Shown piece after piece: positions 8,106-16,512 of a stretch of 64,000 nucleotides of DNA (positions are counted from its first letter, which is position 1; every line of letters begins with the position of its first letter). The stretch lies in contig NZ_CAAAHX010000007.1 of NCBI RefSeq assembly GCF_900639865.1, positions 124,001 to 188,000 on the forward strand, in the 5' to 3' direction. Source of the DNA: Legionella gresilensis. Lineage in GTDB: Bacteria > Pseudomonadota > Gammaproteobacteria > Legionellales > Legionellaceae. The translations under genes and the position numbers were made by a program. Under the pieces are notes generated by a model that worked only from the letters and a program-made list of their open reading frames with translations, ran no database searches and was not told the origin of the DNA.

Positions 8106-9344
8106 CTAAATAATAGTACATTTAAATTTTGCAGAAGAAGGCTTATCTTTAGAGGCTGCGTTGTCGTTCTCTTTATTGACTTCTTCTATAAACATTCTGC
8201 CTGCTGGCTTTAATCTTAGTGACGTTGAAACTTTAGGTAAGGATTGTGAAGTTGCTACGGATGACTCCAATATATCGATGCCACTATTTAAAAAGTGAAT
8301 GGTACGAACTTCGCGATTTACAAATGCTTGTAAATCATGCTGATAATAATCTAGGGGTTCTTTTTCTACAGCAGAGACCTTAAAGTAATAAGAGGCACTA
8401 AATTTTTTAACTTCAACTTTAGTCTCTTCAAATAAAGCTTTCATCGCTTTAGTAAAAAAAGGAATACAAAAAGCATTGTCATTAAAACTACGATAAAATG
8501 GACAAGCAAAAGCCTCTTCACCAATTTTAAAAATAACTTTTCCATCAACCTCTTTACAGAAATATTTGCTTGCATAAAGAGATAAAGTAATGGTTGATAT
8601 TTTTAAACTGTCTCTTGCAATAAGTTCATTAGCGAGATGTTTTCTAGCCTGTAGGTAAGTGTTAATGGTTTTGAATAGTTCAGCTGGAAATTTCTCTTGA
8701 TCAGCGAGCGTATAAGGATTTTTAAAAGTTGCTTCTTTCATGACCTGATACGTAAGTTCATCAATAAAAATTCTAAGGGAGATAGGCGTAAGCCCATCTT
8801 TTAAGCGGCCTACATATTCAGAAACTAAGTTATTAGTATAGGAAAGAATACCTGGGATCTCAGTTACCTTATTTAAGGAACGAGTTTTACCAATCGCTTT
8901 GTATTTTACTTCAACAGCATATCTTAAAGCATCATTGATTTGGTTTTCACTATTAAAAACTTGAGGATGAATAATACCTCGCAAGCCACCGCTACCTACA
9001 AAATAATTAGTAGTGGGGTATTGGTTTTTTAATTCATTAAAATCTTTTATTTCTTCATATTGAATCTTAATTTCAATTGATTCAGCATACTGTCTTAACA
9101 TTATTTCAAGATCACTAATTAACACTTTAGCAGGAATATTATCTAGAACCTCTCCAAATCCTTGACTTCTATCCATATCAGCAAAGGAACTATGGTCAAT
9201 ATACATCGCATGATTGCGTAAGGGTGTTTTATATTTTTCAAACATTAAAATGTCTATATATGGACATTGCAGTTTAAGTTGAATTGCGCCTAAAAGCCCA
9301 ATAGGTCCTGCACCAATAAAAATAATATCTGGAGCCAAGTTCAT
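8106..9344 (-). CDS. FAD-dependent monooxygenase-like protein ending in a CaaX-type motif (effector candidate)
   Basis: The 412-residue protein starts with a Rossmann FAD-binding strand, DIIFIGAGPIGLLGAIQL (GxGxxG at ~residues 11-16), and a later VGSGGLR that fits the second nucleotide contact of aromatic-hydroxylase-type monooxygenases. The middle (residues ~120-330) is not recognisable to me. The C-terminus is a polar linker (ENDNAASKDKPSSAKFK) ending in CTII directly before the stop. This is the pattern of a eukaryotic prenylation signal. Several Legionella effectors are lipidated by host prenyl transferases. The SD is AAGGAGATG-like and strong. A cytosolic bacterial flavoenzyme is the alternative. 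Confidence 0.7.
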   Translation of the reverse strand: MNLAPDIIFIGAGPIGLLGAIQLKLQCPYIDILMFEKYKTPLRNHAMYIDHSSFADMDRSQGFGEVLDNIPAKVLISDLEIMLRQYAESIEIKIQYEEIKDFNELKNQYPTTNYFVGSGGLRGIIHPQVFNSENQINDALRYAVEVKYKAIGKTRSLNKVTEIPGILSYTNNLVSEYVGRLKDGLTPISLRIFIDELTYQVMKEATFKNPYTLADQEKFPAELFKTINTYLQARKHLANELIARDSLKISTITLSLYASKYFCKEVDGKVIFKIGEEAFACPFYRSFNDNAFCIPFFTKAMKALFEETKVEVKKFSASYYFKVSAVEKEPLDYYQHDLQAFVNREVRTIHFLNSGIDILESSVATSQSLPKVSTSLRLKPAGRMFIEEVNKENDNAASKDKPSSAKFKCTII

Positions 9345-9898
9345 CTCCTTGAAGACTAAAAAGGGGATATTAACAATTAATGTAATTTGATTAAATGGAA
9401 AGAAATAATTTTTTGAACTTTGTTAGACTTGGAAAAAATGAAGAAGTTTTTATTTGTAGAATTAAAATAATGTTTAATCTTTTTAACTATTCAGGGCATG
9501 TTTGTAATCTATATATGTCCTATATGCCGCAACTACCTTTTTATCATCATACTGTGACTTCATCTCACCCTAGGCACTATAATTTCATCCTACCTCTCTA
9601 CTGCAATTTCATCTTATCCTACATATAGCAATTCGTCTTAACTGACTTAGTGTGATTTCATCTTATTCAACGCGCCACGACTTCATCATATCTTATGTAC
9701 CGCAATTTCATCTCAGCCTACGTACCGCGAACAAGTCGCGGTACGTAGGCTGAGATGAAGTGGGGTAGCTTGAGTTTAGGTCTTTACGCTGGAACCTGGG
9801 TTTCACTAGGTTGCACCCAGGTTGTTAGTATTTTCTCTATGTGACCAATGCAGTTCTACTGCATTAATAAATTTATGATGAGCTGCCTAAATTGGTCT
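9345..9898. repeat. Degenerate ~25-bp tandem repeats ending in a 24-bp perfect hairpin
   Basis: From about 9538 to 9730 a unit close to ACYGCAATTTCATCTYATCC recurs about seven times with much drift. The last unit is followed by its own inverted copy, giving a perfect 24-bp stem (9707-9730 with 9736-9759) and a 5-nt loop ACAAG. The only longish frame here (9395-9628) merely translates the repeats and has no SD, so no gene is called. The remainder up to the outer-membrane protein stop shows nothing. Confidence 0.75.
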
Positions 9899-10606
9899 TC
9901 ATTTAGTTACATAATTAACTGTACCATCTGGAAGGTTATATTTAAGACCAATCATAAATAAATTAACGTAAGGTTTATAACGGCCTCTTAAGAAGTCACC
10001 TGAAAGAGGTTCCATGCGAGTCTGAGTTAAACTCTCGTATTGAGTGAATTGGTAAGTAAATACTAAGTCTGTATTATTACAGATGCGACCGGCTGTACCA
10101 ACCTTAAGCGCCCAGCCAGTTAACCAGTCCTTATCTTTTCCACTAACACCAACATCGCCTGCGGTATTATTAAAGTTAATAGCAAATTGGGCGGTTTCAA
10201 TACCAGGTCCTGCAAAGACGCGCATAAAGGGATTAAATTGATACTCTGGTAATATAAATAATCCAAAACCATATCTTAATTTTTCTTTAGCTCGAACATC
10301 GGTAGAAAAAAACCAATTATTGACTGTATATTTTGATTCGCCGGCAAAAAAGTCTGCATTTCCTTCTAAAGCAAGTCCTATTAGATTTGGAAATAAAAAC
10401 TCATAACCAGCAGTTAATTGGCCATGAAAGTTTGTATAAGTATTGTAAAAATGAGAAGAAGTAGGTTGAACCTCATCATTAGGATAGGTAAGTTTCTTTT
10501 CTATATTTACATCGTTAATACCTAAGTTTATACCTGCATACCAATTAGCTTGAGCTGTAAAGGATAAAGAGAGTGCGCTTAATGTGACAATAATTTTTTT
10601 ATTCAT
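9899..10606 (-). CDS. Outer-membrane beta-barrel protein
   Basis: The 235-residue protein has a classic signal peptide ending AQA-NWYAG. Alternating hydrophobic/polar strands such as LTAGYEFLFPNLIGLALEGN and YKPYVNLFMIGLKYN suggest an eight-stranded OmpA/OmpW-like barrel. The last strand ends a few residues short of the C-terminus (VNYVTK) and lacks the terminal Phe, so it is not a textbook BamA signal. The gene follows the secreted metallopeptidase gene by 13 bp and is probably cotranscribed. A structural or adhesive surface role is inferred; no pore function can be read from it. Confidence 0.8.
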   Translation of the reverse strand: MNKKIIVTLSALSLSFTAQANWYAGINLGINDVNIEKKLTYPNDEVQPTSSHFYNTYTNFHGQLTAGYEFLFPNLIGLALEGNADFFAGESKYTVNNWFFSTDVRAKEKLRYGFGLFILPEYQFNPFMRVFAGPGIETAQFAINFNNTAGDVGVSGKDKDWLTGWALKVGTAGRICNNTDLVFTYQFTQYESLTQTRMEPLSGDFLRGRYKPYVNLFMIGLKYNLPDGTVNYVTK

Positions 10607-10619
10607 AACAAATTCTTAC

Positions 10620-12818
10620 CTATAAAATACTTGGAATAGTGATTACATTTGAGGTTACAGTTTTATTAGCATTTGTTACCGTGATAGAAACATTAGCTTT
10701 TCTTGGAGTACTAATATTACTTACAACAAATCGTTTATGAACCGCATCTAGAGTGAGTGTAGCGCCGGGTAAGCCGTTTAACTGATAACTTAAACTTGGA
10801 TTTGGCGCAAACCCTCTATAGTTAATAAAGGCTTCTTGAAGATTCATAGGATTTCTTTCAGCTTGCGTTAAATGCAAAGCTAGGGCCGAAATACTAAAGT
10901 TGTTCGCAGATATACTAAAGAAGGATCCGTTAGAAGCGATAATCATAAGCCGAGCTTTTTTCGTGTTGACAGTAGGTAAATGGATTATCGCACTGCCGGT
11001 GTTAGGTACATTTGTGGCGATGACATAAGGATAACTATTTCCTCCATTAGTAGATAAAAAGATATTGACTAAATCAATATTTATTGGCGGTTCATTCGTA
11101 TTTGCTACTTGCCAGGTGATAAGTTGCATTGTATCGCCAAATAACTGAATGCCAGGTGCGCTAGGGTAAGTAATTAGAAAGGGACCAGCAGCAGCGTTTA
11201 CTGTTACGCTAGTATTTCTATAAGCATTACAAGAGCCACCCGGCGTATTATTACGAACTGATACTCGAAAATGCATTATACGTGATACAGAAGGTAGGAC
11301 TTCCCACGTAAAAGGACCATTATTGGCTAAAGTAATTAAATTAGGAAGGAAGCGGATAGGGCTTAAATTGGGTGGAAAGCTTCTAAAATTAGGCCCGCCA
11401 GGTGAGTCGCTACGGGGAGGTTGTGGTGAAATTTGATTGTCCATTTGCTCCCAAGTATAAGTTAGCGTGCTGCCACTATTACTTTTGGCTGAAGCATGTA
11501 ACGCAAAAGGTGTATTTGCTGGAATAACAATAGGAGGCACAGGGCGAATCGTCGGTTCAGGAGGAATTGGCGTTTTAACAGCACAGTTATGAGTTGGGCT
11601 AGAAATGAAATTACCAATTTCTTGCAAATTGATACCATGAAAATAACTATCAGAATTTTTTTGTACATTAGGGGCGCAAATGCCTGCGTAACCCATAATA
11701 GTACTACCACTGCCAGGCTCCACAGCGGTTGGATTATTTCTATTACAAGCATTATTTTGGGTGTGATTACCGCCGAATTGGTGCCCCATTTCATGGGCTA
11801 CATAATCCACATCAAAGGGATCACCTATAGGTGTACTAAACGTTGTAGCACCCATAGCCTTTTCTGCTCCATTACAAACGCTTCTAAGTGCTGCAAGGCC
11901 GTTATTACCTGTTGAGGCATCAACAACGTGACCAATATCATAATGAGCTGAACCAATAACGGCATCGACATTAGTTTGGTTTTCTTCTAACAACGCTTCC
12001 GTATTTCCTGAAGTATAAGGCTGAGTTGCCGGATCAGTATAAATAATTTGCGCATTGTTAGGAATAAGCTCCATTGTTATAGCAATGTCTCGCTCATAAA
12101 TGCCATTAACACGGTTTAAGGTGGTGATTTCGCCGGCTAAAGCGGCTGGAACAGATCCATAAAAAGCCGTGTATTGAGCAGTAGCTGCTAAAGCAAGCCG
12201 ATATTTTCTTAATTCACAACTGGCAAACCTTGAAAAATTATTAGACTGGGTTAAGCCAATAAATGAATTGCTCCCAGGAACATTACATTTATTCGGTTTA
12301 GTATTAATAAGGTCTTTTTTGTAATAAACCACATAATCTTGCACATTTCCTTGGTCTATTGGGTCAATGAAAATGGCATTTTGATTCGGGACCAGAATCA
12401 TGGCGTGGAAACCAAGTGGCGTTAAATCAAATTTTACGAGTTCACCAGGATTATCAACACTATAACCGTCAAATGTTCTAATTTCAGGAAATTGAGCCGC
12501 TAATTTAGGGTGCATCGTACTATTAACTACCACTTGATAGGAATGAATTGTACCATCTGGATGCGGTAACTTTATTAAAGTAGGGGGCGCTTTTGTTAGG
12601 CTGTCTCGGTGCGGCACCGCTTCAAGTTCGTTATAAAGACCTTTTGTATCGATCTCTACAATACGATATTGATTAGAACTAAAATGGAACTGATTAGGTA
12701 AGGAAAAATCCTTTATTTCACGAGTTACTGGATAAATTACTTTATTTGGTGGTTGATCTGCAGCTAATAAATTAGAAAAAGATAATAGCAGCAATGCGCT
12801 GATTGGCGTCCTTGTCAT
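10620..12818 (-). CDS. Large secreted zinc metallopeptidase (reprolysin/M12B type)
   Basis: The 732-residue product has a signal peptide (MTRTPISALLLLSFSNLLA). A propeptide-like N-terminal region covers ~20-200. The catalytic domain holds AHEMGHQFGGNH (~His342, Glu343, His346, His352) and the Met-turn SGSTIMGYAGIC. After the catalytic domain come proline-rich beta-sandwich segments (~residues 420-640) and a C-terminal domain (~650-732), likely for substrate or surface binding. It resembles the reprolysin-type proteins with post-catalytic immunoglobulin-like modules found in marine and environmental proteobacteria. It shares the HExxHxxGxxH family with the 6774-8045 gene but is far larger. Probably an operon with the outer-membrane barrel. 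Confidence 0.88.
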   Translation of the reverse strand: MTRTPISALLLLSFSNLLAADQPPNKVIYPVTREIKDFSLPNQFHFSSNQYRIVEIDTKGLYNELEAVPHRDSLTKAPPTLIKLPHPDGTIHSYQVVVNSTMHPKLAAQFPEIRTFDGYSVDNPGELVKFDLTPLGFHAMILVPNQNAIFIDPIDQGNVQDYVVYYKKDLINTKPNKCNVPGSNSFIGLTQSNNFSRFASCELRKYRLALAATAQYTAFYGSVPAALAGEITTLNRVNGIYERDIAITMELIPNNAQIIYTDPATQPYTSGNTEALLEENQTNVDAVIGSAHYDIGHVVDASTGNNGLAALRSVCNGAEKAMGATTFSTPIGDPFDVDYVAHEMGHQFGGNHTQNNACNRNNPTAVEPGSGSTIMGYAGICAPNVQKNSDSYFHGINLQEIGNFISSPTHNCAVKTPIPPEPTIRPVPPIVIPANTPFALHASAKSNSGSTLTYTWEQMDNQISPQPPRSDSPGGPNFRSFPPNLSPIRFLPNLITLANNGPFTWEVLPSVSRIMHFRVSVRNNTPGGSCNAYRNTSVTVNAAAGPFLITYPSAPGIQLFGDTMQLITWQVANTNEPPINIDLVNIFLSTNGGNSYPYVIATNVPNTGSAIIHLPTVNTKKARLMIIASNGSFFSISANNFSISALALHLTQAERNPMNLQEAFINYRGFAPNPSLSYQLNGLPGATLTLDAVHKRFVVSNISTPRKANVSITVTNANKTVTSNVITIPSIL

Positions 12819-12949
12819 TATTTTTATAATCCTTACAAATAATTCTAAATATCAGGGACATATGCTAAATTTAATTGATGTTAATTTCAATGAGAAATTG
12901 AAAAATGATTAGGTTATGTTGGCAGTTCATTTTTTAATTATCTCAAAGC

Positions 12950-13025
12950 TTTAAGTTGCGTGACTTGTCCTGCGCTATTAAATGGCAGGCAGGCGGAAAT
13001 CTATATAAAACTAACATAAGTGTTT
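12950..13025. repeat. Degenerate copy of the CAACTTAAA-ended dispersed repeat
   Basis: AAAGCTTTAAGTTG and GCAGGCGGAAATCTAT match the end and inner part of the 145-bp element at 4148-4437, but the order and spacing have drifted. It lies in the promoter-side gap before the metallopeptidase gene. Confidence 0.45.
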
Positions 13026-13081
13026 ATGCATGGGTAAATCGCTAATTTTTGCAGAATGACATAGAATTTTAGCTCTCTAAT

Positions 13082-14347
13082 TTACCCTAGATAACTAGGC
13101 GGCTGATTAGAATAGTCTCTTTTTTCTTTGTTGCCTTCTTCTGTCTCATCAGGTTTAAAGAAGGACGGCTGTTTAATTTCGGGTTTTACTTTTTTTGCTT
13201 GCTTATAGTCTTGTACCTTAGTTTTAAATAGTTCAATGATAGCTTCATATTTTTCTAGATAAGCTTCATGTTCATTTTCAGGATAGATATTCAGAGCCTT
13301 AAGCTTCTGACTGCCGGTTTCAGGTTGGATAGCAAACTGAGCTAAAATTAACAAATCTTGATCCCAACCTAACTCAGTTAATTCGCCATGTTGATTATGT
13401 TCAGAAAAGATTTTAATCACACAATCAGCCAAATACGCTTCACATTCTTTTAATAAAGTTTCATTTTCTTCTTGATATTTATTAAGTTTTGTCAGATTGT
13501 CCCTTAATGTAAACCTAATTTCCCAAAGCAGTTTTACTACATTGGTCAGAAGAAATTTATTACGTTCAGCAGGCTCTTGCGTTGTGAACGTATAATCCTT
13601 TAAGGCATGATCAAGGTTTTCGGGTAAAGTTTTCATGAGATTACGCAAAGCAGAGGCATGTGCCTCTCTTGTTTTAATATTGCGAGAATCTCGTACCTCG
13701 ATAACCCTTTCGCTTATTGGTTTCTTAATATTCTCGAGATCCTTTCTAAGGGAAGTTTTAAAATCCTCTAAAACAACATCCATATTTGGGTATTTATTAA
13801 AAAATTTTATTAATAATTTATCTTTGCTAGCGTCTTTTTTTTCTTTTAGGATTGTTTGGGCCCTAGAAATTGGGCCTTGCATTTTAAAGAAAAGAGCGCC
13901 AGTTAGCTTTTTAGTCAGAGCTTGCGCGTCATCAGGTCCAAATTTATTTATTAGTGATTGATAAAAAACTTGCCATTCGTTAGATTTTTCTATCGGCGAA
14001 AACAAATTTTCAATAAAATCTTTTGCATTTTTTTTTGATTCTTCACTTATAATGGGTTTAAAATTGACTATCCAATTTACAGCATAGGCAATCAGTTCTT
14101 CGTTGCTAAAAAATTTTTCCATATTTTCCCTACTTGATGGGGGGATTCTATCGGTTGGACGTCTCAGATCAAAAAACAAACGCCCAGCGATCTGCGCCCC
14201 CTCTCTTCCTAACATTAGCTTAACGAAATTTTCGTCCAGGATATCGGTTATTTCTTGTAAATAATCTACAATATACCTGGCTTGTTTATTCATAGCCTCT
14301 TTTAGGCTTTGAGGCATTTCTATAGGAGATTCTTCCTTTGTTTCCAT
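13082..14347 (-). CDS. Effector-like protein of unknown function, paralogue A
   Basis: I do not recognise a family. The 421-residue, largely alpha-helical, charged protein is a clear paralogue of the gene at 14873-16312. Both start METKxES, then MPxxxxxAxxKQ, VDYLQEI and GRLF(S/F)D. Both share FSEHNxHGELxxLxW near residue 320 and finish with PSFFK and a hydrophilic tail. There is no signal peptide or membrane segment. The tail (DETEEGNKEK ... SNQPPSYLG) is rich in Glu and polar residues, as in Dot/Icm C-terminal signals. A -10-like TATAAT (minus strand, 14380-14385) lies ~35 nt before the ATG and is conserved in the paralogue. Confidence 0.75.
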   Translation of the reverse strand: METKEESPIEMPQSLKEAMNKQARYIVDYLQEITDILDENFVKLMLGREGAQIAGRLFFDLRRPTDRIPPSSRENMEKFFSNEELIAYAVNWIVNFKPIISEESKKNAKDFIENLFSPIEKSNEWQVFYQSLINKFGPDDAQALTKKLTGALFFKMQGPISRAQTILKEKKDASKDKLLIKFFNKYPNMDVVLEDFKTSLRKDLENIKKPISERVIEVRDSRNIKTREAHASALRNLMKTLPENLDHALKDYTFTTQEPAERNKFLLTNVVKLLWEIRFTLRDNLTKLNKYQEENETLLKECEAYLADCVIKIFSEHNQHGELTELGWDQDLLILAQFAIQPETGSQKLKALNIYPENEHEAYLEKYEAIIELFKTKVQDYKQAKKVKPEIKQPSFFKPDETEEGNKEKRDYSNQPPSYLG

Positions 14348-14872
14348 AACAATACCCTGCGAAAGTATATTTTTTAAACATTATAGCAAAAAAATTAAGA
14401 ATCTTATTAATTAGTTTTCTTTAAATTTTTATTTTGAACTAAATTTATGGTGCTTAGAGTATCCAGATTCCAAAGACTTAATAAGGTTCTTAACAATATT
14501 CTTTAAGCGTAGCCTTGCCGAGATGAAAGGCTCGATAAGTTATCACATTTAAATTTTTGAAATATTCATTTTCTATATCAACTTCAAATTTTAAAAACTT
14601 TCTGTTTTATCAATAACACCAATGGCATAATACGCATCTATTAATGCTATGGTGTTTAATTAAAATGAAAAATTGCAGAAATATAAATTTCTCTAATTTA
14701 ATAAAGTTAATTTATAAAGGATTTGTGAAAGCATATCTCTGAGAGTATTATTGTCCTTATATAATTTAAGCACTTGCAATAAATAGCGCTGCTTTTCAAT
14801 ATACTTCATAAAAGTTAATAAGCTAAAGTCTATTATTCACTTCATTATTTTTTGTTTATTGAGGTTTTAGCT
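14348..14872. other. Intergenic region holding the duplicated promoter of the paralogue pair
   Basis: No gene is supported. The first ~50 bp next to the ATG, and a block at about 14609-14664 ending ATGGTGTTTAATTAAAA, match 16313-16360 and 16444-16504, ending ATGGTGTCTAATTAAAA. The gene duplication therefore carried its upstream region. The second block looks like the divergent promoter that still serves the subtilase in the right-hand copy. Confidence 0.6.
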
Positions 14873-16312
14873 TTAGCCAGTATTACCAGAACCTGTCGGC
14901 TGCATAGAAATATTTTCTTTGATTTCAGTATCTTTTTGTGGATTCTGTGTCTTAAAGAAAGATGGCTTCTCAGATTCATCATTTTTATTTGGTTTTTCAT
15001 CTGTTTCGTGTTTAAGTCTGGTTTCTTCTTTAGATTCAAGTACCTTTCTTTTAAATAAATCCATAGTATCTTTGATAGGCAAATGAATTTTATGTTTAGG
15101 TTCGACTTTAGACAATTTCTCGTCAAAAAATTTCTTCTCATAAGATGATCTTTGGGGCGTATGACTAATATAGTTATGATAGTGCTCCTCAATCCTTGGA
15201 AGGATAAAATTAGCTAATTTTACCATTTTATGCTCTTTATCATTAGGCCAAGATAGATCATTTAATTCGCCGTGTAAATTATGCTCACTAAAGAGTTTAA
15301 ATGTAAAATCAGCCAGCATATTTTCATATTCCTTAAGTAAATCCATTTTTTCGGGGGTAAGTCCTGTTCTTAATGCAACTCTAACATCCCAAAGCATGGG
15401 CCCTATGTAATCAAGAATAAACTGTGCGCGTTCTTTATGTCCTAGCATTAAATATTTTTTGTTATTTAATATACCCTTAGAAAATTCCCCTTCTATTAAG
15501 TTCTTTACTGTTTTCGCTAAAGCCTCTTGGGCAGTAGCTTTAGTACTTGTATCTTTAGCTTTATCAGCTTCATCAATTGGATCTAAATGTTTTTGTATCC
15601 ATTTTATTTGATTGGTAACCTCTCCATGGAGGTGGTCGTAAACGCCTTGTACAGGTGCATGTAAATCAGGATAATTAACAAAAAAAGTTTGTAACATTAT
15701 TTCTTTTTGTAAATTCTCTGGAGTCCGACTATCTCTCAGGGCTACAGACATCAGTTTATAAGCAAAAGCGCCTTTTATTTTATCCACTAATAGTTCTAAT
15801 TCATTTGATGAAAATTCATTTTCTCTATCTTGAAAAAAAATTTTCCATTCAGGAGTTTGTTCAATTAGTTTAAAGAAATCTTCAATAAAAGATTTTGCAA
15901 AAATTTTTTTATTTTCATCCAGAACTGCATCAGTCATCGATAATCGCTGTAAAGCATAATTAACTAATTTTGGATCTTCAAAAAATCTATCCATTCCTTC
16001 TTGCATTATTTGCTCTGCGGTAGGTTGAGGGGGACTTTTTTCTTTCGTTTTTTCTTCAGTAGTTTGCTGAACAGTGCTTTCACTTACATTTTGTTGAACT
16101 GGCGGAGTATAGAGTTTTGCATCAGAAAACAAACGCCCACTACTACCTACACCTTTGATATTTGATTTTCCCTGAAACGCTATAAGGAAGTTTTGACCAT
16201 TGAGCCTAGCTATCTCTTGTAGGTAATCTACAACAAATTTTGTCTGTTTCCTAACCGCCATTTCTACTGCTTTAGGCATCAGATTTTTAGAAGATTCTTG
16301 CTTTGTCTCCAT
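14873..16312 (-). CDS. Effector-like protein of unknown function, paralogue B
   Basis: This 479-residue protein is the longer sister of the 13082-14347 product. It shares the METKQES start, KQTKFVVDYLQEI, GRLFSD, FSEHNLHGELNDLSW and SFFK near the end. It has two extra blocks: a Gln/Thr/Pro-rich insert at residues ~75-105 and about 40 extra residues near the C-terminus (YEKKFFDEKL region). It is helical and soluble, with no signal peptide. The last 30 residues are polar and Glu/Lys-rich, compatible with a type IV secretion signal. The function is unknown. The two genes lie in tandem on the same strand, so unequal crossing-over is the likely origin. Confidence 0.75.
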   Translation of the reverse strand: METKQESSKNLMPKAVEMAVRKQTKFVVDYLQEIARLNGQNFLIAFQGKSNIKGVGSSGRLFSDAKLYTPPVQQNVSESTVQQTTEEKTKEKSPPQPTAEQIMQEGMDRFFEDPKLVNYALQRLSMTDAVLDENKKIFAKSFIEDFFKLIEQTPEWKIFFQDRENEFSSNELELLVDKIKGAFAYKLMSVALRDSRTPENLQKEIMLQTFFVNYPDLHAPVQGVYDHLHGEVTNQIKWIQKHLDPIDEADKAKDTSTKATAQEALAKTVKNLIEGEFSKGILNNKKYLMLGHKERAQFILDYIGPMLWDVRVALRTGLTPEKMDLLKEYENMLADFTFKLFSEHNLHGELNDLSWPNDKEHKMVKLANFILPRIEEHYHNYISHTPQRSSYEKKFFDEKLSKVEPKHKIHLPIKDTMDLFKRKVLESKEETRLKHETDEKPNKNDESEKPSFFKTQNPQKDTEIKENISMQPTGSGNTG

Positions 16313-16512
16313 AGTAATACCCTAATAATGTACTAATTTTATACATTATAGCAAATTAATAATGTCTTTATTAATGAAGCCTCGACTAAATTAGAAAGCA
16401 TGGGTTATTAAATTTTTATACTACAATTCTTTAACCTGCTGTTGTATCAGTAAAATCGCTGGCGTAATATGCAACTATTATTGAGATGGTGTCTAATTAA
16501 AAGGCAGTAAGC

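Noticed and set aside
9395-9628. Open frame of 77 codons
   Set aside because: It translates the degenerate tandem repeats, has no SD and a composition unlike the neighbours.
11462-11915. Two opposite-strand frames of ~110 codons inside the large metallopeptidase gene
   Set aside because: They overlap a gene with clear motifs (HEMGHQFGGNH) and have low-complexity, unrelated translations.
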